Assembly: GCF_045679555.1 (NCBI RefSeq)
Contig: NC_092092.1
Span: 18,200,969-18,264,968, forward strand
Direction of reading: 5' to 3'
DNA: 64,000 bases
From: Salvelinus alpinus
Taxonomy: Eukaryota; Chordata; Actinopteri; Salmoniformes; Salmonidae
Below, one piece after another: positions 43,251-56,344 of this stretch; the first letter of the stretch is position 1; each line of letters begins with the position of its first letter. The notes beneath the pieces were generated by a model. It worked only from the letters and a program-made list of their open reading frames with translations. It had not been told where the DNA came from and ran no database searches. The position numbers were made by a program, and so were the translations under genes.

Positions 43251-44063
43251 ACACGGGAAACTGTTGAGCAGCGTTGCGGTTCTTGACACACATCGGTGCG
43301 CCTGGCACCTACTACCATACCCCGTTCAAAGGCACTTAAATCTTTTGTCTTGCCAATTCACCTCTGAATGGCACACATACACAATCCATGTACCAAATGT
43401 CTCAATGCTTAAAAATCATTATTTAACCTGTCTCCTGTCCTTCATCTACACTGATTGAAGAGGATTTAATAAGTGACATCAATAAGGGATCATAGGTTTC
43501 ACCTCGATTCACCTGGTCAGTCTATGTCAAGCAGAAGAGTGCCCCCTGGTGACACCATTTGGAAACTCAGGGTTTTCTCTAAACTGGCTTTTTTCTAGCA
43601 ACCTTTCTAATGTTCACAAAATGGAAAATGTCAATACAAATATTGATATTTGGAAGCTAGATACTGTGAAGAAAAGTAATGAATTGTACAATTTCTCCAA
43701 AATATTTTATGAAAAATAACATGCTTTTGTACCTGCATTTGACTTGAACTTGGTGTGCAGAAAACTGTTTCAAGTTTTATTAGTCATATGCACAGGATAT
43801 ACATGGCACACAGTACACCGTCCAATGAAATGCTTACTTACAGGTTCCTTCTCGAAAATGCAACAGCAATAAGAAATAATAAAATATACAAATACGAACG
43901 TAAAGTAAATGGCTCAGTAGAATAGAATACATTTTTTAGCATACGTATAATACAGGAAGGTACAATTTATTGTCCAATATTTACACGTGTTGTGGGGAAG
44001 GGGGCATTGGGGGGCAAGTGTTTAAATTGTGCAGTATTTTGCAAGTCTGGTAGCAGCAGTTGT
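43251..44063. other. non-coding, includes interspersed repeat
   Basis: From about 43762 (TTTCAAGTTTTATTAGTCAT then CCAATGAAATGCTTACTTAC) resembles a common salmonid interspersed repeat tail. The rest is unassigned. Confidence 0.5.
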
Positions 44064-44636
44064 GATGTGTGTGTAGCATCATGAACGTATACTGTATATG
44101 TGTGTGTAGCATCATGAACGTATACTGTATATGTGTGTGTAGCATCATGAACGTATACTGTATATGTGTGTGTAGCATCATGAACGTATACTGTATATGT
44201 GTGTGTAGCATCATGAACGTATACTGTATATGTGTGTGTAGCATCATGAACGTATACTGTATATGTGTGTGTAGCATCATGAACGTATACTGTATATGTG
44301 TGTGTAGCATCATGAACGTATACTGTATATGTGTGTGTAGCATCATGAACGTATACTGTATATGTGTGTGTAGCATCATGAACGTATACTGTATATGTGT
44401 GTGTAGCATCATGAACGTATACTGTATATGTGTGTGTAGCATCATGAACGTATACTGTATATGTGTGTGTAGCATCATGAACGTATACTGTATATGTGTG
44501 TGTAGCATCATGAACGTATACTGTATATGTGTGTGTAGCATCATGAACGTATACTGTATATGTGTGTGTAGCATCATGAACGTATACTGTATATGTGTGT
44601 GTAGCATCATGAACGTATACTGTATATGTGTGTGTA
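44064..44636. repeat. 33-bp minisatellite, 17 copies
   Basis: Unit GTAGCATCATGAACGTATAC then TGTATATGTGTGT, virtually without variation between copies. The 33-bp period keeps frames open on both strands (about 200 codons each), which I treat as artefact. Confidence 0.95.
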
Positions 44637-45735
44637 GATGTGTGAAAAACAATCTGCCATTATATTAAAGACATTTTAATTGAAGGTGGTGGAACCATCT
44701 GTGCAATGTCAGTTCCATTCTAAAACACAGAGAGAGTGATAGAGAGAGAGAGAGTCATTATCTCACTTCCCTTTAGCAACAGTGGCTTTGTCATTCATGC
44801 TGAGAGAGAGAGAGACTCCAGCCAGGCAGGTGCACTGTGCTCATTAGGATTCCTCTTCCCCCAGCAGGCAGGCAGGTTCTCCGTTCCACAGACACACAGA
44901 CGATGTACTCTGATGGTCCTGTCTCTGGGGGATGGGGACAGTGTGTGTGTTTCGCTCTCTGAGTGTGTATGTGTCTCTAGGGGACGGGACACATTCATGT
45001 TACGACAGCCACAGAGGAATGGGTCGGTCTCCTCCACAAGCTCTTACTGTAATTTGAGAAATCCTGCTGGAATAAAGACTGAGCAGAGGGGAGAAGAGGA
45101 GAAGGTAGAGGTAAGTGAGGGCTCATTTAAATGGCTGTTCTCAATGGCTGAACTTCCTCAATCGTGCTGTTGTTCAACTACTTTTTCTGGTCTGGTCTGC
45201 TTTGACATTGGATGTATTTAATGATGTTGGAAAGGCATAACCTATATGTGGGACATAGGCCTATTTTAGTGATTTTCCATCCAGCCTCTTACGCTATTGC
45301 TTTATCAAAAAAATGTAGGCCAAAAAAGAATAAGATCATATTCAACTTAAGTTATAGTATAAATACTTTTAGTGAACTTAACTTATTAAAAATAGATACA
45401 GCAAACCAGTGTTACAGACAAGATTATATTTTGTACATACCATTCTACCCTTCTTACTAAAACCCTGAAAGAATGTTTGTCAGACAAATATATACTTACT
45501 CTTCTGCCTTTTTTATAAAACATTCTGTGCAGTCCACTTTCTGCTTGAGGTGTTTTTTGACTGTCCTGCATCATTTATGTCTTGTGGAGAATGGACACAC
45601 CTTCAGGCACGATACCTTGCCAGACTATGCCTCAACTCTGCCCCCAGTGGACATGTTTTAGAACAGCAGATTGAGGCGTTGAGTGGCGCTGCAGCCAATA
45701 TCAATTGTGCAGACAGAGCAGCGACTTAGAGTACT
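44637..45735. other. unassigned region with one possible exon end
   Basis: Contains GAG|GTAAGTGAGG at 45108-45117 after a purine-rich run, a strong donor on the plus strand without a recognisable coding frame. Otherwise nothing supported. Confidence 0.35.
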
Positions 45736-45843
45736 TCCCAAATGGCACTTTATTTCCTATTTAGTGCACTACTTTTGACCAGAGCTGTATGGGATCTGGT
45801 CAAAATTAGTCTACTATATAGAGAATAGGGTTCCATTTGGGAC
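45736..45843. repeat. palindromic MITE, second copy
   Basis: TCCCAAATGGCACTTTATTT and TAGTGCACTACTTTTGACCA pair with GGTCAAAATTAGTCTACTAT and GGGTTCCATTTGGGA. Same family as 19486. Confidence 0.85.
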
Positions 45844-46090
45844 ACATCATTACAAACAGAAGATCTCATCTCAGCCACACAAAAACTGCACCGACAGAGA
45901 GACTATCTGCATGGCTGCTGTAAGATCATATCATATTTCACGTCTCTATAGGCATTTATTACCGTCCTTGTTTTCTCAATTGTGCAGCTATTCATGTCGT
46001 TCATATTCTGCTTGGTCAGCATCTTCTGGCTCGGCCCTTCCAGAGCAAGAGATAAATGTCAGAGATGAGCCAAGGAGGAGGCAGATATTG

Positions 46091-46199
46091 TGTCCCAAAT
46101 GGCACCCTATTCCCCACATAGTGCACTACTTTTGACCAGGGCCGTAGTGCTCTGGTCAAAACGAGGGCACTATGTAGGGAATGTGATGCCATTTGGGAC
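46091..46199. repeat. palindromic MITE, third copy
   Basis: TGTCCCAAATGGCACCCTAT and TAGTGCACTACTTTTGACCA pair with GGTCAAAACGAGGGCACTAT and GATGCCATTTGGGACG. It lies 355 bp from the second copy. Confidence 0.85.
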
Positions 46200-46741
46200 G
46201 AAACCACAGGAAAGGGAGTATTTACTATAAATGGACGCATTGACTGGAAGACAGAACACATACTGTAAATACAGACAAGATGAGGAAGTCGAACAAACTT
46301 TTCCACAGCTTACATGATCATCAGTATGTCTTAATTGTTTGTTTGTCTATTGCTAACCAATTTTATATATTTAAAACCTGAAGAAAGTACTTATTGGATA
46401 GTATTTGCATGCATTTAAGATTTATTCTGTATATGTATTTATATGGGGGGAAAAGCCCAATTAGGTATCTTAGAGAAACAGTGTTTTATGTTGGGAGATG
46501 TCAGTGGGCAGATTGAGGGTTATGATGGAGAGAGAGATGCATGTGAGGAAGCTTTCTCTACCTCTTGGTGGAGCTGTTGACATGGCTGAGAAAGGGAGGA
46601 AGAGGAAAAGAGAGAGAACAGGAGGCAGGAGGAGAGATTACAGCAGAGATTTAGAGACAAAGAGTGAGAGGCTTAGGATGAGAAAGTGATACGGAGGAAC
46701 AGGGTAGGATACATATAGAGAGAGGAACACAGGAGAGAGTC

Positions 46742-46783
46742 TTCTCCCTCCCTCCCTCCCTCCCTCCCTCCCTCCCTCCCTCT
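46742..46783. repeat. CCCT microsatellite
   Basis: About ten CCCT (TCCC) tetranucleotide units between 46742 and 46783. Confidence 0.92.
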
Positions 46784-48402
46784 TTCACACCTCCCTTGCA
46801 TACATACTCACATACACGTATCATGTCTCCATGCTACTCACCCACACACTCCTACTCCCATCCTGGATGCTCCCTCTCTATTTCTGTCTCACTCACATTG
46901 TTCACTGTTCTTTTTCCTCTTTTCTTGAAGTCGTGAACCGTATAGCAAACACACACACACTCACTCACACACAAGCACGTCAACTCCAATCAACAGAAAC
47001 CGGATAATTTATTTTTCGTACCTTTATTGCTTTAGTGTCTTCTATTTATACTCAAGTACCTTCCTTTATTTTGGAGACTTACAGTAAGCAATTATATTAT
47101 GTTTCTTATTCCATGTTTCCATAGTAACTGTGCCCATATTCCACCACGCAGAGTGATGAGATTCACATAATTAATTTTCTTGATTTTGTTTATAATTATA
47201 ATTTTTTAAAGCACACGCACATCTGAGTAATCATGTTTCCGGTGCGTGGGAATGTGATTACTTCAAAGAAAAGAGAAACCAGCACACTGCTCAAAACACA
47301 GACATTTATTAGATTTTGTTTAGAAATCTCAGGCAGTTCCCACATTTTCTCTTGAGTAGATAAAGTGTGTATGTCTCTGTGTGTGTTTCTGTGTCTGTCT
47401 CTGTGTATCTATTTGTGCGTGTCTGTGTGTTTATGTGTGTGTGTGTATGTGTGTCTGTGTCTCTCTCTCTGTGTGTGTAGGCGTGTGCGTGTGCAGTTAA
47501 AGTGGGTGGAAAGGGATAATGTTTTTCTGTTCCTCAGAGAGATAGGCTGATTGAATCCCTCCTGCACAAGACGGAAATAAATTAGAAGTTAAACATTGAG
47601 ATCAATTGTATGGCTGTCTGGCACTCCACTAGCTTCCAATTAATATAAAATTGCATCATGCCAACAAAGATACACTTAATTCAAAGCAATCAGTAGCATA
47701 CACTTACAAAGCTTCATCAAGCTTAGAATACTGAGATGCACAAACCATGTCATGTTACACGATTCATGTATCTCAAAATCCTCTTTTCACAAACCCTTTC
47801 GTCATGAAGCTATGAAACCACACCTTTAACTCAACCACCTGTTGTTCCACTTAACCACCACATTCTGAAAGAGAATCCCCAGCATTGCAATTTAATCTTT
47901 CTTCATTGTGTAATTTACCACTGCACCTTGAACAACAGCTATGAAACTACACATTTGTTACCGTAACTCGAGCACCTGTTAGTTTAACCACACTCCACCA
48001 TATTGCAAATGAGTCTGTCTGTAACCACATAAAGTCAGGGAACCAGTTCATTCTTTAACAACATTAGACGTCAAGCAACAAAACCAATCAGTGGAACTGT
48101 GGGACATGAAAGCGATAAGAGCTGGAGGGTTTAACAGAGAGAAACTTTGCCAGCCTGATCAGAGATAGAGCTAGGCTACTGTGTGTGTGTGCGTGTGTGT
48201 AATACTGTACTGTAGCGGCTTTACACACCTCTACTGAGAGAGTAATGAGAAAAGCTTTTGTTTCTGAAACTGACTCAGAAACAATCTCTAGCCCCTTCCC
48301 CCTAGGTATAAGTAATCTAGTAGTTTGATATTGTCACCTGATAGGCAAGGTAGACATTTTGCATATCGCTTGTCCTTTCTGATATACTGATCTAAGAGTC
48401 GT
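46784..48402. other. unassigned region with short TG-rich tract
   Basis: A TGTGTCTGTG-rich stretch lies at 47365-47490. No exon or element recognised in the remainder. Confidence 0.4.
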
Positions 48403-51400
48403 GGCTAGGGGGCTATGTGCTAGGGCACCAGGGGGGAAGGGCTAGGGGGCTATGTGCTAGGGCACCAGGGAGGAAGGGATAGGGGGCTATGTGCTAGGGC
48501 ACCAGGGAGGAAGGGCTAGGGCACCAGGGGGGAAGGGATAGGGGGCTATGTGCTAGGGCACCAGGGAGGAAGGGATAGGGGGCTATGTGCTAGGGCACCA
48601 GGGAGGAAGGGATAGGGGGCTATGTGCTAGGGCACCAGGGGGGAAGGGATAGGGGGCTATGTGCTAGGGCACCAGGGAGGAAGGGATAGGGGGCTATGTG
48701 CTAGGGCACCAGGGAGGAAGGGCTAGGGCACCAGGGGGGAAGGGATAGGGGGCTATGTGCTAGGGCACCAGGGAGGAAGGGCTAGGGCACCAGGGGGTAA
48801 GGGATAGGGGGCTATGTGCTAGGGCACCAGGGAGGAAGGGATAGGGGGCTATGTGCTAGGGCACCAGGGAGGAAGGGATAGGGGGCTATGTGCTAGGGCA
48901 CCAGGGGGGAAGGGATAGGGGGCTATGTGCTAGGGCACCAGGGAGGAAGGGATAGGGGGCTATGTGCTAGGGCACCAGGGAGGAAGGGCTAGGGCACCAG
49001 GGGGGAAGGGATAGGGGGCTATGTGCTAGGGCACCAGGGAGGAAGGGATAGGGGGCTATGTGCTAGGGCACCAGGGAGGAAGGGCTAGGGCACCAGGGGG
49101 GAAGGGATAGGGGGCTATGTGCTAGGGCACCAGGGAGGAAGGGCTAGGGCACCAGGGGGGAAGGGATAGGGGGCTATGTGCTAGGGCACCAGGGAGGAAG
49201 GGATAGGGGGCTATGTGCTAGGGCACCAGGGGGGAAGGGATAGGGGGCTATGTGCTAGGGCACCAGGGAGGAAGGGCTAGGGGGCTATGTGCTAGGGCAC
49301 CAGGGGGGAAGGGATAGGGGGCTATGTGCTAGGGCACCAGGGAGGAAGGGATAGGGGGCTATGTGCTAGGGCACCAGGGGGGAAGGGCTAGGGGGCTATG
49401 TGCTAGGGCACCAGGGGGGAAGGGCTAGGGGGCTATGTGCTAGGGCACCAGGGGGGAAGGGCTAGGGGGCTATGTGCTAGGGCACCAGGGGGGAAGGGCT
49501 AGGGGGCTATGTGCTAGGGCACCAGGGGGGAAGGGATAGGGCACCAGGGGGGAAGGGATAGGGCACCAGGGGGGAAGGGATAGGGGGCTATGTGCTAGGG
49601 CACCAGGGGGGAAGGGATAGGGGGCTATGTGCTATGGCACCAGGGGGGAAGGGATAGGGCACCAGGGGGGAAGGGATAGGGCACCAGGGGGGAAGGGATA
49701 GGGGGCTATGTGCTAGGGCACCAGGGGGGAAGGGATAGGGCACCAGGGGGGAAGGGATAGGGCACCAGGGGGGAAGGGCTAGGGGGCTATGTGCTAGGGC
49801 ACCAGGGGGGAAGGGCTAGGGGGCTATGTGCTAGGGCACCAGGGGGGAAGGGATAGGGGGCTATGTGCTAGGGCACCAGGGGGGAAGGGCTAGGGGGCTA
49901 TGTGCTAGGGCACCAGGGGGGAAGGGATAGGGGGCTATGTGCTAGGGCACCAGGGGGGAAGGGCTAGGGGGCTATGTGCTAGGGCACCAGGGGGGAAGGG
50001 ATAGGGCACCAGGGGGGAAGGGATAGGGCACCAGGGGGGAAGGGATAGGGGGCTATGTGCTAGGGCACCAGGGGGGAAGGGATAGGGCACCAGGGGGGAA
50101 GGGATAGGGCACCAGGGGGGAAGGGATAGGGCACCAGGGGGGAAGGGATAGGGGGCTATGTGCTAGGGCACCAGGGGGGAAGGGATAGGGGGCTATGTGC
50201 TAGGGCACCAGGGGGGAAGGGATAGGGCACCAGGGGGGAAGGGATAGGGCACCAGGGGGGAAGGGATAGGGGGCTATGTGCTAGGGCACCAGAGGGGAAG
50301 GGATAGGGGGCTATGTGCTAGGGCACCAGGGGGGAAGGGCTAGGGGGCTATGTGCTAGGGCACCAGGGAGGAAGGGATAGGGGGCTATGTGCTAGGGCAC
50401 CAGGGAGGAAGGGCTAGGGCACCAGGGGGGAAGGGCTAGGGGGCTATGTGCTAGGGCACCAGAGGGGAAGGGCTAGGGGGCTATGTGCTAGGGCACCAGA
50501 GGGGAAGGGATAGGGGGCTATGTGCTAGGGCACCAGGGGGGAAGGGATAGGGGGCTATGTGCTAGGGCACCAGAGGGGAAGGGATAGGGGGCTATGTGCT
50601 AGGGCACCAGGGGGGAAGGGATAGGGGGCTATGTGCTAGGGCACCAGGGGGGAAGGGCTAGGGGGCTATGTGCTAGGGCACCAGAGGGGAAGGGATAGGG
50701 GGCTATGTGCTAGGGCACCAGGGAGGAAGGGATAGGGGGCTATGTGCTAGGGCACCAGGGAGGAAGGGATAGGGCACCAGGGGGGAAGGGCTAGGGGGCT
50801 ATGTGCTAGGGCACCAGAGGGGAAGGGATAGGGGGCTATGTGCTAGGGCACCAGAGGGGAAGGGATAGGGGGTAATGTGCTAGGGCACCAGGGGGGAAGG
50901 GCTAGGGGGCTATGTGCTAGGGCACCAGGGGGGAAGGGCTAGGGCACCAGGGAGGAAGGGATAGGGGGCTATGTGCTAGGGCACCAGGGGGGAAGGGCTA
51001 GGGCACCAGGGAGGAAGGGATAGGGGGCTATGTGCTAGGGCACCAGGGAGGAAGGGATAGGGGGCTATGTGCTAGGGCACCAGGGAGGAAGGGATAGGGG
51101 GCTATGTGCTAGGGCACCAGGGAGGAAGGGATAGGGGGCTATGTGCTAGGGCACCAGGGGGGAGGGCTAGGGGGCTATGTGCTAGGGCACCAGGGGAGAA
51201 GGGCTAGGGCACCAGGGAGGAAGGGCTAGGGCACCAGGGGAGAAGGGCTAGGGCACCAGGGAGGAAGGGATAGGGGGCTATGTGCTAGGGCACCAGGGGG
51301 GAAGGGCTAGGGGGCTATGTGCTAGGGCACCAGGGGAGAAGGGCTAGGGCACCAGGGGGGAAGGGCTAGGGGGCTATGTGCTAGGGCACCAGGGGAGAAG

Positions 51401-51796
51401 GGATAGGGGGCTATGTGCTAGGGCACCAGGGAGGAAGGGATAGGGGGCTATGTGCTAGGGCACCAGGGAGGAAGGGATAGGGGGCTATGTGCTAGGGCAC
51501 CAGGGAGGAAGGGATAGGGGGCTATGTGCTAGGGCACCAGGGAGGAAGGGATAGGGGGCTATGTGCTAGGGCACCAGGGAGGAAGGGATAGGGGGCTATG
51601 TGCTAGGGCACCAGGGGGGAAGGGATAGGGGGCTATGTGCTAGGGCACCAGGGAGGAAGGGATAGGGGGCTATGTGCTAGGGCACCAGGGGGGAAGGGCT
51701 AGGTGCTAGGGAAGAAGGACTAGGGGCTAGGAGGGAAGGATTAGGGGCTAGGAGGGAAGGATTAGGGGCTAGGAGGGAAGGGGCTAGAGGGGAAGG
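48403..51796 (+). repeat. 3.4 kb G-rich minisatellite of mixed 37-bp and 22-bp units
   Basis: Long unit CTATGTGCTAGGGCACCAGG..GAGGAAGGGATAGGGGG (37 bp); short unit AGGGCACCAGGGGGGAAGGGAT (22 bp), which lacks the CTATGTGCT part. Variants are GGGAGG/GGGGGG/GAGGGG and GATAG/GCTAG. Every long unit contains four G-runs of three or more with loops of 2-5 nt. The end (51700-51796) decays into GGGGCTAGGAGGGAAGGATT repeats. Confidence 0.95.
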
Positions 51797-52930
51797 TGAG
51801 TCAGGGCTAAGTGGTTGCTTCTGTACAGAGAGCCTAAGTAACCTACCAGAAAAAGTAGAGGGGGGGGTCAGCTGTGTGGGAACACCAATACTGCTGAGAC
51901 TGACTCAGACACCACCCACAGAGGAGATGATGCAACGTGAGGACATTGAGTCTTGTCAACCCCACCATGTAAACCTCCAAGGTCTTTATAATTACATGAG
52001 TGGGAGGAGTAGTGTGTGTGTTTCTCCAGAATTCTGCCTTTGTCATCCAGTCTATTTGGGCCACCCTTGATGAAAATCAAGACACACACACTTTGGATAT
52101 AGTGTTGCTATGTCTGCAATTTCATGTTAAATTGAGTAGCTTATGGTCATTTTAGGCCTATAGGCATTTCATTTTTTTTTCTAGGCAGACTGCACTACTG
52201 AGGTTCCAGGCTTGCCTCCCTTGATACTTAATACAATCGGAACTAGGTAGAAAACACTCATCAATAAATATCTTGCTCTCACACGCTCAACATTTCAGGT
52301 CATTTCTAGAGGACTTATGTTTTACAAATTTAGTTAGAATTAGAACTCAAATAAAGAACAGAACACACTCTTGGAATGTGTTGCCCATTTAGGTACATAA
52401 GTGTTGTAGGTTATATGTTGCATTCCACTGAGGCTATGTAGGCTGTTTCAGGGAACTATGAACAAACTCCTTGAATAGCTGCACTTGAGTGAAAAATTGC
52501 TGAAACCCCCAGAAGTACATTTTGTCTTTAAACTAGAATGGAAAGTGGGTTAACCGCCTTGAAAATGCAGCCTAAGCAGTGTGCATAAGCTGGAAGAGCT
52601 TAGGGAGGATGGAGAGACTTTTCAGAGAGAGTGAAAGTCGTTCAGTGTTTCCAATGCAGAAAGTGAATTGTTAGAAGTGCTGTGTGGATTGGTGTGGTGA
52701 TGTCAGCGAGCGGAAGTCATTGTAGAACAAAAAGTTTTAAATGCTGTTATAAACCCAGAGCCATGACCATCCAATATGCTGGAAAATGAAATGTCACTCT
52801 CTCTCTCTTTAGAGAGGTTTCTCCTCAATTCAACTCAGACACATCAAGTGCCTTTGGGATTTGACTTATTTCTAAAACAGTGGCGGTCAGTGCCGTGTAT
52901 GATGAGGGAGGATGATTATTTGTTTTATGA
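51797..52930. other. unassigned region
   Basis: No exon, terminal repeats or tandem structure supported. Short open frames only. Confidence 0.4.
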
Positions 52931-53345
52931 TGTTAGGTTCTGACAAACAGAGTGAAAAACTAAGGGAGAACTAGTCAAAGCTCAAAACAACTTTATTCAC
53001 TGGGTCAAACAGCTGAGAGGACAAGACATGTTTGCACAAGCACATATACTATACCCTCCTTCTAGGCGGAGTTTCCTCCTTGCACATCTAGTAGACAGCC
53101 AATACATATCTGTTGCTAGGCAGGAACTTAATTGGTTCCTCTCATTGGTGTTGTCATGGCCCTGCCTCCTATGTGTGTATGTCACAGGACTGTTCCTTCT
53201 CACTTCATCTGACCTGATCTCGAGCCAAATTCCTCACTCCTGCCTAATCCACGGCTATCCAACCTTATCAGTGACTGAAACCAAACTGTTGCCCTTTGCC
53301 TCTCTCATTAGGAGCCATGAGATTTAACAATAACATGTTCTGACA
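52931..53345 (-). mobile_element. possible solo LTR
   Basis: Begins TGTTAGGTTCTGACAAACAG and ends GTTCTGACA, giving TG..CA ends. On the minus strand it has AATAAA (GTGAATAAAGTTGTTTTGAG) near its 3' end, as in an LTR R region. I see no clear target-site duplication, so this stays tentative. Confidence 0.35.
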
Positions 53346-53415
53346 GAATGTAAACTTTCTGCGCTCCCCCTAATCCACCCTCCATTGACCCCAATATCTA
53401 TATTCATTATACACT

Positions 53416-53960
53416 ACAGTTCAAAAGTTTGGGGCCACTTAGAAATGTCCTTGTTTTTGAAAGAAAAGCACATTTTTTGTCCATTAAAATAAGATCAAAT
53501 TGATCAGAAATACAGTGTAGACATTGTTAATGTTGTAAATGAGTATTGTAGCTGGAAACGGCTGATTTTTTACAATGGAATATCTACATAGGCGCACAGA
53601 GGCCCGTTATCAGCAACCATCACTCCTGTGTTCCAATGGCACATTGTGTTCGCTAATGCAATTTCATAATTTTAAAAGGCTAATTGATCATTAGAAAACC
53701 CTTTTGCAATTATGTTAGCACAGCTGAAAACTGGCCTCCTTTAGACTAGTTGAGTATCTGGAGCATCAGAATTTGTGGATTCGATTACAGGCTCAAAATG
53801 GCCAGAAACAAATAACTTTCTTCTGAAACTCGTCAGTCTATTCTTGTTCTGAAAAAACAACAGAAGGCCAGCATCCCGGGGTCGCCTCTTCACTGTTGAC
53901 GTTGAGACTGGTGTTTTGCGGGTACTATTTAATGAAGCTGCCAGTTGAGGACTTGTGAGG
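53416..53960 (+). mobile_element. Tc1/mariner-like element, left part only
   Basis: The end ACAGTTCAAAAGTTTGGGGC..CACTTAGAAATG is a familiar fish Tc1 terminus. A transposase start follows (ATGGCCAGAAACAAATAACT at 53799), with an immediate in-frame stop. The right half is missing after about 53960. Confidence 0.75.
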
Positions 53961-54214
53961 CAAAGGACATCAGGCTCGGCCGTTCATAAATATGATATGG
54001 ATGCAATTCATTAGTAGAGTGAATTTGTTCCATAAAGTGTACATAAATAAATAAAAAAGTGAGAAAGATAAAAACCTAATACACCTCTAGACAAAGAGTA
54101 AATGGATACATTAATATAGTAAAACAGTGGACCTGAGAAACTAAGTTATCTAGGGAATATAGATGTAGTCTCTCTTTATATGTGGTAGTAATTAACTAAC
54201 AGATGCATGTCTGT

Positions 54215-54340
54215 ATTTCCAGTCATGTGAAATTCATAGATTAGGGCCCAATTAAGTTATTTCAATTGATAGATGTGAACTGTAACTCAGTAAAATCTTT
54301 GAAATTGTTGCGTGTTGCGTTTTATATTTTTGTTCAGTAA
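54215..54340 (+). mobile_element. right-end fragment of the 35431-type Tc1 element
   Basis: ATGTGAACTGTAACTCAGTA, AAATCTTTGAAATTGTTGCG and TTTTATATTTTTGTTCAGTA match the right terminus at 36842-36901. Confidence 0.8.
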
Positions 54341-55172
54341 ATGGATACATTAATATAGTAAATGGATACATTAATATAGTAAAACAGTGAACCTGAGAAA
54401 CTAAGTTAACTAGGGAATATAGATGTAGTCTTGTCCACCAACCATCTCTCTTTACATGTGGTAGTAATTAACCTGTGGACGAGGTAACAACACTACAAAA
54501 AAGGGTTTTCAGAGAACAAAAGGGAGTCGAAATGGAGTCTGAATCTTTTTCTTGTTCTGTCTGTTCTGCACCACTGAAGCCGAGACAGCTTTATGACTTC
54601 TTCACTGAGAAGCTGCACCTAATTAAAACTACTGGAGTCTGCTGTGTGTGTGTGTGTGTGGATTTGAGCTCCTTGCCTTTGACCATGCATAACTAATACC
54701 TTTTAATTAGACAAGAAAAATATAGACAAAAGTGTGTTTGTGCGTGCGTGCGTAGGGTGAAACGTGTCATTTCGTACATATGAATCATCCATTCATGGGC
54801 TACATCAATGTGATTCAATTAATTTGATTGCATCTCAGATTTCTTAAGAATGCCTCCTGTGTATAGTTGTACTTTTGTATAATTATTTAATTATTTTATA
54901 ATTAAGCCACGTGTATGGTTTTACTTGAATCACAATATGATTTTATCATTAATGCAACAGTTTTATATTATAGTGGGAAGCGAGTGGTTTGTTATTGCTG
55001 TACAAATAGAGAGTAATTGACTCAACAACACCCACATAATAAGATATTTTTAAACACTTCTTACTGTATGCATACACCCACACAGAGCATGATGGTCATA
55101 GTCAAATGTATTCAGAGAAAAGCCTAGTTGGCGTGGCTGGGAGTATCCATCTCAGAGGGCCTTCACACACAG
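54311..55172 (+). repeat. tandem duplication copy A (about 0.85 kb)
   Basis: Shares CCTGAGAAACTAAGTTAACT through CACCTAATTAAAACTACTGG (to 54632), then ATTATTTTATAATTAAGCCA and GGGAGTATCCATCTCAG, in the same order with copy B. A short third piece, 54112-54200, duplicates its start again. It contains the open frame discussed separately. Confidence 0.85.
54475..54639 (+). other. unrecognised duplicated open frame, copy A
   Basis: A frame of about 55 codons, containing MESESFSCSVCSAPLKPRQL and YDFFTEKLHLIKTTG, occurs at 54475 and again, identical at protein level, at 55310-55474. There is one Cys-x2-Cys pair and no domain I recognise. It could be an old exon or chance. In both copies it runs into TG repeats. 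Confidence 0.3.
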
Positions 55173-55309
55173 TCTTGTACAGCGTGTTGCTTTTTATATT
55201 TTTGTTCAGTATAGTAAAACATTGGACCTGAGAGAATAAGTTAACTAGGGAATATAGATGTAGTCTTGTCCACCAACCATCTCTCTTTACATGTGGTAGT
55301 AATTAACCT

Positions 55310-55625
<316 letters not shown>

Positions 55626-55639
55626 ACTTATCGACTGTG

Positions 55640-55700
55640 TCTCAAATGGCACCCTGTTCACTATAGTGTACTACATTTGACCAGGGGCCATAGGGTTACA
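55640..55700. repeat. half copy of palindromic MITE
   Basis: TCTCAAATGGCACCCTGTTC and TGTACTACATTTGACCAGGG match one arm of the family at 46091; the second arm is absent. Confidence 0.6.
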
Positions 55701-56044
55701 CGTGCTATCTGGAAAATGTGAACATGCTCCAAACATACTGTACATGCATCAAGGAGATTCAATACATTTATGACATCTCAGATTTATTTTATATGCCTTT
55801 GTGTGTATATACATTTCTTTCTTCTAATTATTTTATAATTAAGCCACGTGTCTATGGAATCAAAGTGATTGTACCATTAATGGAACAGTTTGATATTATA
55901 GTGGAAGAGAACTGTTTGGTATTGCTGTACGATTAGAGAATAATTGACTCAACACCCAAACGATTAGATATTTCTAAAAACCTCTTATTTATTGGCATAT
56001 AGCCCTAGTTGGCATGACTGGGAGTATCCATCTCAGTGGGCCCT

Positions 56045-56164
<120 letters not shown>

Positions 56165-56344
56165 ATATATGATAACCAGAAGCTCATTAAAATGGCTATT
56201 TGCATTGACCCCCCTTTTTTTTGCACTGACATTCTTTCACTGGACTCACCCAAACTCTCACACACACTACATTGACATTCCAACACACACACACACACAC
56301 ACATTGACGTCACACACACATTCACACACACTTTCACACTCTGT

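Noticed and set aside
43981..44668. Open frames of about 200 codons (IMNVYCIC and MLHTHIQYTF repeats)
   Set aside because: They are artefacts of the 33-bp minisatellite.
44736..45221. 161-codon frame on the plus strand
   Set aside because: Composition is low-complexity at the start and there is no domain or homologue I recognise. Part may be an untranslated exon, but coding is unsupported.
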